A stretch of DNA of 64,000 bases from Phytopythium helicoides (lineage: Eukaryota > Oomycota > Peronosporomycetes > Pythiales > Pythiaceae). The DNA lies in assembly GCA_024867545.1 (NCBI GenBank), contig JANFNE010000045.1, positions 124,001 to 188,000 of the forward strand, given 5' to 3'. The notes beneath the pieces are model-generated. The model was given only the letters and a program-made list of their open reading frames with translations. It had not been told where the DNA came from and ran no database searches. The position numbers and the translations under genes were made by a program. Within the stretch, counting starts at the first letter, position 1; each line of letters begins with the position of its first letter. Shown one piece after another: positions 31,115-40,822 of the stretch.

Positions 31115-32491
31115 GGCGGTGGTGGTGGCTGGTAACTTGGCCGGTTGGTTCTCTTGGAGGCGGCAGGATGGAAAGTGGCGGGCGTGACTTGATTGTCGTA
31201 TGGTGCGGGGTTTCCTCGGAAAGGCGCTCGGCGAGCGCGAGTATTTGAAGTTGTTGTTTGGTGGGGGGTGGGGGTGTAAGGGTCGGATTTGATTGGGTAG
31301 TTGAGTGTCGGAAGCAGCTCCTTTGGTGTGTGAATGTGTGCGTTGATTGGGTGGGGGTCGATGGGAATCGCGTTTTGCACTTTTTTGTAAATACATGCAT
31401 CCCACCAACTCACACCCACGGATACCGACCATGCACCTCTTCAAGATACGCAAGATACCTACTTGAAGCAAACCAGTTCCAAGAGCGATTGATTGTTGAA
31501 GCGCGTCCCGACGGTTGGCCAGTCGATCGGTCGGTCGGTCGGTCGGCATGGCACGGTACGGCACCGCTGTAGGGTAGGCCTAACACGGCATGCGGTGTGG
31601 ATGCATCGATCCAGACCGTGCCGCTCCGCACTCTGTCGTTCCGTCGGCTGGCACGCTCGTATCCATATCGTTATATCGATCAGTCACGAGCTGGGACTGC
31701 TGAAACTTCTGGGACTACTCGATCGATTGTTGATGGAACTGCTCGATCTGTGAGGTCTGCTACTATAGTTAGATGTGATGGAAGTGCTGGAGATGGCATA
31801 ATGCTAGACCCCTTATATCAGGTGAAGCTGTAGGATGTGTTGAAGGTGGTCGATGTGGTGAAGATGGAGGTTCTAGACATGCCAGATCTACGAGGGTGAA
31901 GTCGGAAGCAAAAGCGGCAGTGAGTCAGTGAGCCAGTGAGTCAGTGAGGCATTGAGGAAGCGAGGAGAGAGGCATTGAGGAAGCGAGGAAGAGAGTCCTT
32001 TTCATGGACCTGGTCTCGCACGTGCGCTACCATTACGTTTGGCTGCGAAGTCTAGGACCACCGCAACGTCTATCCTCAACAACCAACTACCAACAGCCAC
32101 GAACAACAAACAACCGACAACCACCAGCTCGATGAACGCGGTGTCAAGGAGTGAGTTTGACTCGATGCGTAGTGGTCATGGAATGGGTTTCCTGCTGGCT
32201 GGCTGGCTCGTGCATGCACCCAGCCAGATCCATAGACGACGACGGCGACGGGTAGAGACGGGTAGACACAGTCGATTGGTACGCATAGACACTAGTAGAC
32301 AGGTGGACGAGTTGGTTGATGAATTGATTGATTGATTGATTGATAAATAGATAATGATACATAGACAGCTAGGTAGCTAGCTAGAGAACTAGCTAGTGAA
32401 CTCGAACGGTCGATCGGTCGATCGATCGATCAATAGATAGATAGATCCAGCGATTTGCTTGCGATCTCGTTGCTCTCGGTTTCGGTTTTGG

Positions 32492-33463
32492 TCAACGCCA
32501 GCGAGGGCGAACCGAGGCAGCACCAGCAGCACCAGCAGCACGAGAAGCCTTGCTCGTGCGTGTTTTCTTGGCCTTCAGATCGGTCTTGCTGCCATTGTCG
32601 ACGTCGTTGCCGACGCTGTTGCCGTTACCAACGATGGAACCAGTAGTGGCACTGGGACGGAGACTGGTTTTGGAACGAATCATGGGACCGATCTCGTAGC
32701 AGTTGACCGCCCAACGATTCCCGATCATGGCCTGCTTCTCCCCCACACGTGTCCACGCCGACGGCTTCAACACACTGGCCAACAACTTCGCCTTGGCTTC
32801 AGCCTTGGTCTTGGCCTTGGCCTCGGACTTGGACTTGGCCTCAGCCTTGGACTCGGCCTGCTCCTCGCGACGCCGACCCAAACTCACGAAGTGCTGGCGC
32901 TGGAACTCACGCACCGCTCGCTGACGACGGAGCTCCAGGAACCAAGCGTCCTCGTCGAGCTGCCACTGGGTGGAGTTGGGGTTAGAGTTGGAGTTGGAGC
33001 TGTCGGAGGAGCTCGAGATGGAGTTGGAAACGGAGCTGTCGGAGGAACAGTCCGCGTCACTGTCGCTCGTGTCCTCGTCCGTGGTCGAGTCGTCCGCTTC
33101 GGCCTGGACGTCGACTTGCGTTTGTTTGATGTTGTGGGCCGACGTAACAGGGACGGCGGCTTCCACGGCGACCGGCGACGTCTCCTCGCTCTCACTCTCG
33201 CTCTCGCCCTCGCTGTTGCTCTCGCTGGCGGTCGAGGTCGAGGTCGTGTTGGGGACCATCGTGGAGGTCGTGGTCGTGTTGGGGGCCATGCTGGAGGCCG
33301 TGGCGGACGTGGAGCGTCTCGCGAGCAGCAGCGGCGACGCGCAGACACCAGCGACGAGCAGCACGAGCAGCGCGAGGCGCACGAGCAGCGGGAGCAGCGC
33401 GAGGAGCGGGAGGAGCGCGAACAGCGAGCCGAGGGAGGCAGCGACGGCGACGGCGGCGCTCAT
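32492..33463 (-). CDS. Array family copy 5
   Basis: Intronless, 323 aa from ATG 33463; ten residues shorter than copies 2-4, by whole-codon losses in the Asn/Ser run before STQWQLDED, the GNSV repeat and the Ala run. The unit also has a shorter spacer. The frame is intact to RPRWR. Confidence 0.75.
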   Translation of the reverse strand: MSAAVAVAASLGSLFALLPLLALLPLLVRLALLVLLVAGVCASPLLLARRSTSATASSMAPNTTTTSTMVPNTTSTSTASESNSEGESESESEETSPVAVEAAVPVTSAHNIKQTQVDVQAEADDSTTDEDTSDSDADCSSDSSVSNSISSSSDSSNSNSNPNSTQWQLDEDAWFLELRRQRAVREFQRQHFVSLGRRREEQAESKAEAKSKSEAKAKTKAEAKAKLLASVLKPSAWTRVGEKQAMIGNRWAVNCYEIGPMIRSKTSLRPSATTGSIVGNGNSVGNDVDNGSKTDLKAKKTRTSKASRAAGAAGAASVRPRWR

Positions 33464-34963
33464 GGCGGTGGTGGTGGCTGGTAACTTGGCCGGTTGGTTC
33501 TCTTGGAGGCGGCAGGATGGAAAGTGGCGGGCGTGACTTGATTGTCGTATGGTGCGGGGTTTCCTCGGAAAGGCGCTCGGCGCGCGCGAGTATTTGAAGT
33601 TGTTGTTTGGTGGGGGGTGGGGGTGTAAGGGTCGGATTTGATTGGGTAGTTGAGTGTCGGAAGCAGCTCCTTTGGTGTGTGAATGTGTGCGTTGATTGGG
33701 TGGGGGTCGATGGGAATCGCGTTTTGCACTTTTTTGTAAATACATGCATCCCACCAACTCACACCCACGGACACCGATCATGCACCTCTTCAAGATACGC
33801 AAGATACCTACTTGAAGCAAACCAGCTTGATTGCTGAAGCGCATCCCGACGGTTGGCCAGTCGATCGGTCGGTCGGTCGGTCGGCATGGCACGGTACGGC
33901 ACCGCTGTAGGGTAGGCCTAACACGGCATGCGGTGTGGATGCATCGATCCAGACCGTGCCGCTCCGCACTCTGTTGTTCCGTCGGCTGGCACGCTCGTAT
34001 CCATACCAGGTCGATTAGTCATGAGCTACGTAGCTACGTACTCGCACGTACGGCCCAGGATTACGCAAGGTGGGATGATCCAAGGTGGATGACCCAAGAT
34101 GCGGGCGGTCGGTGACTTGAGATGGGCTGGGCCAAGCTTGGCGTGCCGCATGGGATATTGTAATGTGAGGCGGTCAGTGCCAATAGTGTCGAGTTTGCTA
34201 TGCTGCGTGACTCACGAGGTGGTTTTGTTGAGAGGTGGTTTATGGAATCTTCATTGAGGCTCAAAGTGGAACTGGAACTGCTGAGACCGCTAGATGTGGT
34301 GGAGCTGCTGAGGGTAGAAATAATAGATGTCATCGATCTGCTGAAATTGTAGGATGTGTTGAAGATGGTCGATGTGGTGAAGATGGAGGTTCTAGACATG
34401 TCAGATCTACGAGGGTGAAGTCGGAAGCAAAAGAGGCAGTGAGTCAGTGAGAAAGAGAGAAAGAGAGGCCATTACATGGACCTGGTCTCGCACGTGCGCT
34501 ACCATTACGTTTGGCTGCGAAGTCTAGGACCACCGCAACGTCTATCCTCAACAACCAACTACCAACAGCCACGAACAACAAACAACCGACAACCACCAGC
34601 TCGATGAACGCGGTGTCAAGGAGTGAGTTTGACTCGATGCGTAGTGGTCATGGAATGGGTTTCCTGCTGGCTGGCTGGCTCGTGCATGCACTCAACCAGA
34701 TCCATAGACGACGACGGCGACGGGTAGAGACGGGTAGACACAGTCGATTGGTACGCATAGACACTAGTAGACAGGTGGACGAGTTGGTTGATGAATTGAT
34801 TGATTGATTGATTGATAAATAGATAATGATACATAGACAGTTAGCTAGCTAGCTAGAGAACTAGCTAGTGAACTCGAACGGTCGATCGATCGATCGATCG
34901 ATCAATAGATAGATAGATCAAGCGATTTGCTTGCGCTCTCGTTGCTCTCGGTTTCGGTTTTGG

Positions 34964-35953
34964 TCAACGCCAGCGAGGGCGAACCGAGGCAGCACCAGCA
35001 GCACCAACCGCACCAGCAGCACGAGAAGCCTTGCTCGTGCGTGTTTTCTTGGCCTTCAGATCGGTCTTGCTGCCATTGTCGACGTCGTTGCCGACGCCGT
35101 CGACGCTGTTGCCGTTACCAACGATGGAACCAGTAGTGACACTGGGACGGAGACTGGTTTTGGAACGAATCATGGGACCGATCTCGTAGCAGTTGACCGC
35201 CCAACGATTCCCGATCATGGCCTGCTTCTCCCCCACACGTGTCCACGCCGACGGCTTCAACACACTGGCCAACAACTTCGCCTTGGCTTCAGCCTTGGTC
35301 TTGGCCTTGGCCTCGGACTTGGACTTGGCCTCAGCCTTGGACTCGGCCTGCTCCTCGCGACGCCGACCCAAACTCACGAAGTGCTGGCGCTGGAACTCAC
35401 GCACCGCTCGCTGACGACGGAGCTCCAGGAACCAAGCGTCCTCGTCGAGCTGCCACTGGGTGGAGCTGGAGTTAGAGTTGGAGTTGGAGCTGTCGGAGGA
35501 GCTCGAGATGGAGTTGGAAACGGAGCTGTCGGAGGAACAGTCCGCGTCACTGTCGCTCGTGTCCTCGTCCGTGGTCGAGTCGTCCGCTTCGGCCTGGACG
35601 TCGACTTGCGTTTGTTTGATGTTGTGGGCCGACGTAACAGGGACGGCGGCTTCCACGGCGACCGACGACGTCTCCTCGCTCTCACTCTCGCTCTCGCCCT
35701 CGCTGTTGCTCTCGCTGGCGGTCGAGGTCGAGGTCGTGTTGGGGACCATCGTGGAGGTCGTGGTCGTGTTGGGGGCCATGCTGGAGGCCGTGGCGGACGT
35801 GGAGCGTCTCGCGAGCAGCAGCGGCGACGCGCAGACACCAGCGACGAGCAGCACGAGCAGCGCGAGGCGCACGAGCAGCGGGAGCAGCGCGAGGAGCGGG
35901 AGGAGCGCGAACAGCGAGCCGAGGGAGGCAGCGACGGCGACGGCGGCGCTCAT
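34964..35953 (-). CDS. Array family copy 6
   Basis: Intronless, 329 aa from ATG 35953; four residues shorter than copies 2-4, again by whole codons (SNSNSNSSSTQ and the Ala run AAGAVGAAGAAS). It carries Ser for Pro in SEETSSVAVEA. Its downstream spacer (plus-strand left) differs from units 1-5 over about 330 bp. Confidence 0.75.
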   Translation of the reverse strand: MSAAVAVAASLGSLFALLPLLALLPLLVRLALLVLLVAGVCASPLLLARRSTSATASSMAPNTTTTSTMVPNTTSTSTASESNSEGESESESEETSSVAVEAAVPVTSAHNIKQTQVDVQAEADDSTTDEDTSDSDADCSSDSSVSNSISSSSDSSNSNSNSSSTQWQLDEDAWFLELRRQRAVREFQRQHFVSLGRRREEQAESKAEAKSKSEAKAKTKAEAKAKLLASVLKPSAWTRVGEKQAMIGNRWAVNCYEIGPMIRSKTSLRPSVTTGSIVGNGNSVDGVGNDVDNGSKTDLKAKKTRTSKASRAAGAVGAAGAASVRPRWR

Positions 35954-36826
35954 GGCGGTGGTGGTGGCTGGTAACTTGGCCGGTTGGTTCTCTTGGAGGC
36001 GGCAGGATGGAAAGTGGCGGGCGTGACTTGATTGTCGTATGGTGCGGGGTTTCCTCGGAAAGGCGCTCGGCGCGCGCGAGTATTTGAAGTTGTTGTTTGG
36101 TGGGGGGTGGGGGTGTAAGGGTCGGATTTGATTGGGTAGTTGAGTGTCGGAAGCAGCTCCTTTGGTGTGTGAATGTGTGCGTTGATTGGGTGGGGGTCGA
36201 TGGGAATCGCGTTTTGCACTTTTTTGTAAATACATGCATCCCACCAACTCACACCCACGGACACCGATCATGCACCTCTTCAAGATACGCAAGATACCTA
36301 CTTGAAGCAAACCAGCTTGATTGCTGAAGCGCATCCCGACGGTTGGCCAGTCGATCGGTCGGTCGGTCGGTCGGCATGGCACGGTACGGCACCGCTGTAG
36401 GGTAGGCCTAACGCGGCATGCGGTGTGGATGCATCGATCCAGACCGTGCCGCTCCGCACTCTGTCGTTCCGTCGGCTGGCACGCTCGTATCCATACCAGG
36501 TCGATTAGTCATGAGCTACGTAGCTACGTACTCGCACGTACGGCCCAGGATTACGCAAGGTGGGGTGATCCAAGGTGGATGACCCAAGATGCGGGCGGTC
36601 GGTGACTTGAGATGGGCTGGGCCAAGCTTGGCGTGCCGCATGGGATATTGTAAAGTGAGGCGGTCAGTGCCAATAGTGTCGAGTTTGCTATGCTGCGTGA
36701 CTCACGAGGTGGTTTTGTTGAGAGGTGGTTTATGGAATCTTCATTGAGGCTCAAAGTGGAACTGGAACTGCTGAGACTGCTAGATGTGGTGGAGCTGCTG
36801 AGGATAGGATCGAATTGCAGTGCGTC

Positions 36827-37289
36827 GTCGAGCTGCTGAAGCTGTTGTATGTGCTGAAGCCGGTATATGTGGTGAGGGTGGAGCTGCTAAATGCTACATC
36901 TACGCGGACGCGTAGTTAGCGTTGGCCTCGCGCCATCCGGAAAAGCTGTTTTCATCTACTACGAACAAAAAAAATTGTGTACACTCCAAACAAAATCACT
37001 GCGAGCAAGGTGTGGAGCTCTTCTATCCTATGAGGAGAGTTTCGGTGTTTTGTACAGGCGAGGGCTCCTAGTGCTTACTGCAATTTTTTGCTCCTCGTTG
37101 CGAGCACCCACTACGTCAAAGCATACGTGATCGATCCATGGCATTCACAACAGCACTCAGCAGGTGAGCAGTCAAAGGAATAGTTAGTGAATCAAGGGGG
37201 AACTTCATCCAGTACCAGACAAAATTATCGTCTTCTGCGCTTCACCATTTGAATTCAGTTCGCTTTATCCCAAAACTGATGCCGTTCGT
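36827..37289. other. Intergenic region right of the array
   Basis: Unique sequence, noticeably AT-richer than the genes. No gene was recognised. It includes the 3' region of the first old yellow enzyme gene. Confidence 0.55.
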
Positions 37290-38552
37290 CTACGGCTTGT
37301 AGAGCGGAAAGTCCGTGTAGCCCGCAGCACCCTTGCTCGACGTCCAGTAGTCCTCGTACGACGCGTCCGGGTTCAGCGGCCAGTCGTTCTCGAAGCGCTC
37401 TGCAAGGTCCGGCGTCGAAATGTACGGACGGCCGAAAGACACAAAGTCCGCGGCACCGGAGCGAATGGCTCCCTCCGCGATGTCACGCGTGTAGCTGTTG
37501 TTGGCGAGCACGAGACCCTTGAAAGCTGCCTTGGCATCGAACACCGTCAGAGGACGAGACTTGTCAGAGATTCCGAATCCGAACCCATCTAAAAGCGCCA
37601 CGTAGCCAATCTTTAGCTCTCCGAGCTTCATCAGCGCATACGTAAACTGCTCCGGGTTGTCGACACTACCCATGCCGGCAAAGCCTCCGTTTGGCGACAG
37701 ACGCACTCCGATGCGCTCGGCGGGCCACACCGTCTTGATGGCCTCCACGACTTCAAGCAGAAAACGCGCGCGGTTCTCGATCGATCCACCGTACTTGTCT
37801 GTGCGTTTGTTGGTGGTCGACTGCAGGAACTGGTCGATGAGGAAGCCGTTGGCAGCGTGTACCTCGACGCCATCAAAACCCGCGTCCTTGGCGAGCTTCG
37901 CGCTTTGACGAAAGTCATCAATAATACCTGGGATCTCTTCGATCTTGAGCTCTCGCGGCATCTCGTAGGGGACCGATTCACCGTTGGAGTTGCGAAGTGT
38001 GCCGCTCTCGAGCCGAAGAGCGGAGGGAGCTACTAGGTCGTTCTTGCTATTGAATGACGGGTGTCCCTGACGACCTGCATGGGCGATCTGCACAAAAATC
38101 TTCCCATTCTTGGCGTGCACAAGATCTGTCACCTTCTTCCACGCAGCTGCATGCTCAGTTGTGTACAATGCTGGAGCACCGAGCCAACCATGACCTTGCT
38201 CTGAGATCGACGTGCCTTCAGTGATGATGAGACCGGCGCCAGCACGCTGCTCATAGTAGACGGCATTGATATCAATAACCTCTCTCGTTACTGGATTCGT
38301 GCGAGCGCGGGTCATGGGGGCCATTACAATGCGGTTCTTGAGGACGAGATCTTTGCTGACAGTTAACGGGGTGAAGAGCTTGTAGCTGGAGGCTGCCATC
38401 TTGGTACGAGGCTTGAACTTGATCTTGGGTGGCCACTTTTGAGTTGCTGGGAGCGAGGCAAGTTGGAGAATGAGTTGGTGAAAGTCACTGCTCTCCGCTT
38501 CGCTGCAGTCCTTGAAGGCCCCTCGACGCCTACATGAACCAACACTGTCTAC
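37288..38552. repeat. Inverted repeat arm (OYE copy 1), pairs with 45669..46932
   Basis: Reverse complement of 45669..46932 with few substitutions. The arm covers about 150 bp of promoter plus the complete gene and stops at the stop codon. Confidence 0.92.
37290..38399 (-). CDS. Old yellow enzyme family NADPH dehydrogenase/ene-reductase, copy 1
   Basis: Intronless, 369 aa from ATG 38399, a normal length for the family. A single FMN-binding TIM barrel: LFTPLTVSKDLVLKNRIVMAPMTR start, GLIITEGT, HAGRQGHPSF, HAANGFLIDQF with His181/Asn184 as the substrate-anchoring pair, TDKYGGSIENRARF, RIGVRLSPNG and FGRPYISTPDLAERF. The family reduces activated alkenes with NADPH. Two family positions differ. 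The residue equivalent to yeast OYE1 Tyr196 (proton donor) is Phe186, and the residue at OYE1 Trp116 is Ala106. Activity may therefore be altered. It is nearly identical to the gene at 45821..46930. Confidence 0.92.
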   Translation of the reverse strand: MAASSYKLFTPLTVSKDLVLKNRIVMAPMTRARTNPVTREVIDINAVYYEQRAGAGLIITEGTSISEQGHGWLGAPALYTTEHAAAWKKVTDLVHAKNGKIFVQIAHAGRQGHPSFNSKNDLVAPSALRLESGTLRNSNGESVPYEMPRELKIEEIPGIIDDFRQSAKLAKDAGFDGVEVHAANGFLIDQFLQSTTNKRTDKYGGSIENRARFLLEVVEAIKTVWPAERIGVRLSPNGGFAGMGSVDNPEQFTYALMKLGELKIGYVALLDGFGFGISDKSRPLTVFDAKAAFKGLVLANNSYTRDIAEGAIRSGAADFVSFGRPYISTPDLAERFENDWPLNPDASYEDYWTSSKGAAGYTDFPLYKP

Positions 38553-38907
38553 CATGATACGTTATCAGCGGGGAGGCCCACGCAATCATGTTTGCGTAAA
38601 GAAGTGTAGTGACTACAATTGATGCTTGTGACGGAAAGTGGTTGGCGACACGCGCACAATGAGACGAGGATGTGAACCTGTAGCAATAGTAATAATTTGG
38701 CGATCAGCACGGTTTGAATCGAAGATAGAGACCTGACCACCAATTGAAACTTGGGGACGAAATAGCACTCCTGCTTTGTGTTCTCCATGCTTGTGCGCAA
38801 CGATCGGCCACAGGTACAATTGGTTGCAAAGAGCCCAAGAGTTGCTATTGACCCTTGTAGTTGTCGATTTGTAACTACATGCAGCATGTAGCTTGCCTAC
38901 GCTCTGC
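38400..38907. other. Intergenic region between OYE copies 1 and 2
   Basis: Holds the promoter of OYE copy 1 (within the repeat arm to 38552) and the downstream region of OYE copy 2. No further gene was seen. Confidence 0.6.
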
Positions 38908-40020
38908 CTACGGCTTGTACGGGGGGAAGCTCGTGTAACCTTCAGCACCATTGCTGCCGTCCCAGAAAAATTCAGGAGAAGGCAGCGGATTGAGAGGCCA
39001 GTCATTCTCAAAGCGCTCGGCCAGGTCAGGGTTCGAGATGAAGGGACGACCAAACGTTACAAAGTCAGCAGCGCCTGAGCGGATTGCACCCTCGGCAATG
39101 TCGCGCGTGTAGCTGTTGTTCGCAAGCACATGGCCCTTAAAAGCCGTTTTGGCATCAAAGACCGTGAGCGGACGAGCTTTGTCATACACACCGAAGCCGA
39201 AGCCGTCCAGCAGTGATACGTAGCCAATGCCACGCTCACCGAGCTTCTGCATGGTGTAGATAAACTGTTCTGGGTTGTCGGAGCTCCCCATACCTGCATA
39301 AGGCGAGTTCGGCGACAGACGAATGCCAATTCGGTCAGAAGCCCATACAGTCTTGATAGCATCAGTGACTTCGAGTGCAAAGCGGGCGCGATTCTCAATG
39401 GACCCGCCGTACTTGTCAGTACGCGTGTTGCTGACTGATTGCAGGAACTGATCGATCAGATATCCGTTCGCGCCATGAATCTCAACGCCATCGAAACCAG
39501 CTTCCTTCGCCAGCTGAGCGCTTCGGCGATAGTCATCGGCCACTTCAGCGATTTCGTCGGTTTCAAGCGCGCGAGGGGTCCCATATGTCGCTGGGTTCCC
39601 GCTGGCGTCGCGGATCTGTCCATCTTCGAGCGGAATCGCTGATGGGGACACGACTTCCTTTTTGGCGTTGAACGAAGGATGACCTTGGCGGCCGAGATGC
39701 CACAGCTGCGCAAAGATTTTGCCATCCTTGGCGTGCACACGGTCCACCACCTTCTTCCATGCCTCAGCGTGTTGGTCTGTGTACAGCGCTGGCGCACCGT
39801 ACCAGTTATGACCCTGCTCGGACACTGCAGTAGCTTCCGTAATGATGAGACCGGCACCAGCACGCTGCTCGTAGTACTCGGCATTCAGGTTGGTGGCCTG
39901 GCGCGTCACTGGGTCGGATCGAGCACGGGTCATTGGCGCCATAACAACGCGGTTCTTGAGCACAAGGCCTTTAGCAAGCTTGAGCGGTGTAAACAGCTTC
40001 ATCGGTGCGGCGGGCATCAT
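38908..40020 (-). CDS. Old yellow enzyme family NADPH dehydrogenase/ene-reductase, copy 2 (diverged)
   Basis: Intronless, 370 aa from ATG 40020 (a second ATG follows directly). Same fold as copy 1 but clearly diverged along its length. It keeps the classical active site: QLWHLGRQG with Trp107 at the OYE1 Trp116 position, and HGANGYLIDQF with His182, Asn185 and Tyr187. It also has GLIITEATAVSEQ, TDKYGGSIENRARF and FGRPFISNPDLAERF. It lies in the same orientation as copy 1, 508 bp upstream of it. It is the copy most likely to be a conventional ene-reductase. Confidence 0.93.
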   Translation of the reverse strand: MMPAAPMKLFTPLKLAKGLVLKNRVVMAPMTRARSDPVTRQATNLNAEYYEQRAGAGLIITEATAVSEQGHNWYGAPALYTDQHAEAWKKVVDRVHAKDGKIFAQLWHLGRQGHPSFNAKKEVVSPSAIPLEDGQIRDASGNPATYGTPRALETDEIAEVADDYRRSAQLAKEAGFDGVEIHGANGYLIDQFLQSVSNTRTDKYGGSIENRARFALEVTDAIKTVWASDRIGIRLSPNSPYAGMGSSDNPEQFIYTMQKLGERGIGYVSLLDGFGFGVYDKARPLTVFDAKTAFKGHVLANNSYTRDIAEGAIRSGAADFVTFGRPFISNPDLAERFENDWPLNPLPSPEFFWDGSNGAEGYTSFPPYKP

Positions 40021-40822
40021 GATGGCGCAAAAGAGGAAGAGAATAGAAAGATTGCTTGCTTCGAGTGCTCTTCGGCGAGGAGTTTGGAAAGTGAGTAGTC
40101 GGCGTCCAACCTCCGCAGCAGGCCAGGAGTGGTTATCTATCTAACCTTTCTATCTAATCGCCAAAATATCACGATAACATGTCCATGAAGCAATCATGAA
40201 ACCTAATCATGCCCAAAAGTTGGCCAATGGTTTGGATTTCAGTATGGGTACCTGGTCGACGATTGGCGCAAAACAGAATGGAGCTTCAGGTTCGGTGGCA
40301 ATAATCTGCAGCTTCAGGTGGCAACAATCCGGAAGCTTAGCGCCAACACTCATACGCAACCATTCCCCCATCCAATGCTTCGGAATCTGTGGTGAGCTCA
40401 AGATCCGACTTCTCGTGGCAATAATTATCCCCGACGCGCTGCGTGTTCCATGAACTGTTTCATTTTTTTTTAAATTTGATGGCGTCTTTCAGTTCTGCTT
40501 GCCGCGCCTCCACCAATTTTTGAGTGACGCTTGCAGGTCTTGAACGTGAGAGCTCTGATAAATGTAACGAAGCCCGTCTCCAATCACGCTAAAGGCACAC
40601 GACACGATTCGGTTAGGATTTTCGAGTATGCTGTACACCAACGAAAGCCTCGGCGTACCCCACGTCTTGAGCAATTGTCCAGACATCAGCTAAGTGATCC
40701 GGGATACTTTCGGCATGCGCCGCGACTCCGTGATGCTTCACCCGGGAGGCAAAAGTCGCTAGTCGGCTATAGATACATTACCATGTAAACACTGTTTGTG
40801 AGCTTCATACGCCATCGAAAAA
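40021..40822. other. Intergenic region
   Basis: Promoter side of OYE copy 2 and downstream side of the TPR-membrane gene. A ggcaataat-type sequence recurs near 40297 and 40416. No gene was recognised. Confidence 0.55.

Larger units (their letters stand above)
21691..36826. repeat. Tandem array of six ~2.4-kb gene-bearing units plus partial seventh
   Basis: Taking gagctgggactgct as reference point, units begin near 21691, 24232, 26623, 29154, 31688 and 34022. The array ends after a partial spacer (36513-36826). Unit lengths are about 2541, 2391, 2531, 2534, 2334 and 2491 bp. Each has one minus-strand gene; a spacer with tetranucleotide runs (gattgattg, gatcgatc, ggtcggtc); and a gagtcagtgag-type repeat. 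The last spacers (34022-34350 and 36513-36826) carry a different sequence block starting catgagctacgtagctacg. No transposase, reverse transcriptase, LTR or terminal inverted repeat was seen. Confidence 0.95.

Noticed and set aside
21691..36826. Array as a transposon, rDNA-like repeat or CRISPR
   Set aside because: No transposase, reverse transcriptase, LTR, terminal repeats or rRNA features were seen; unit size and gene content do not fit CRISPR.
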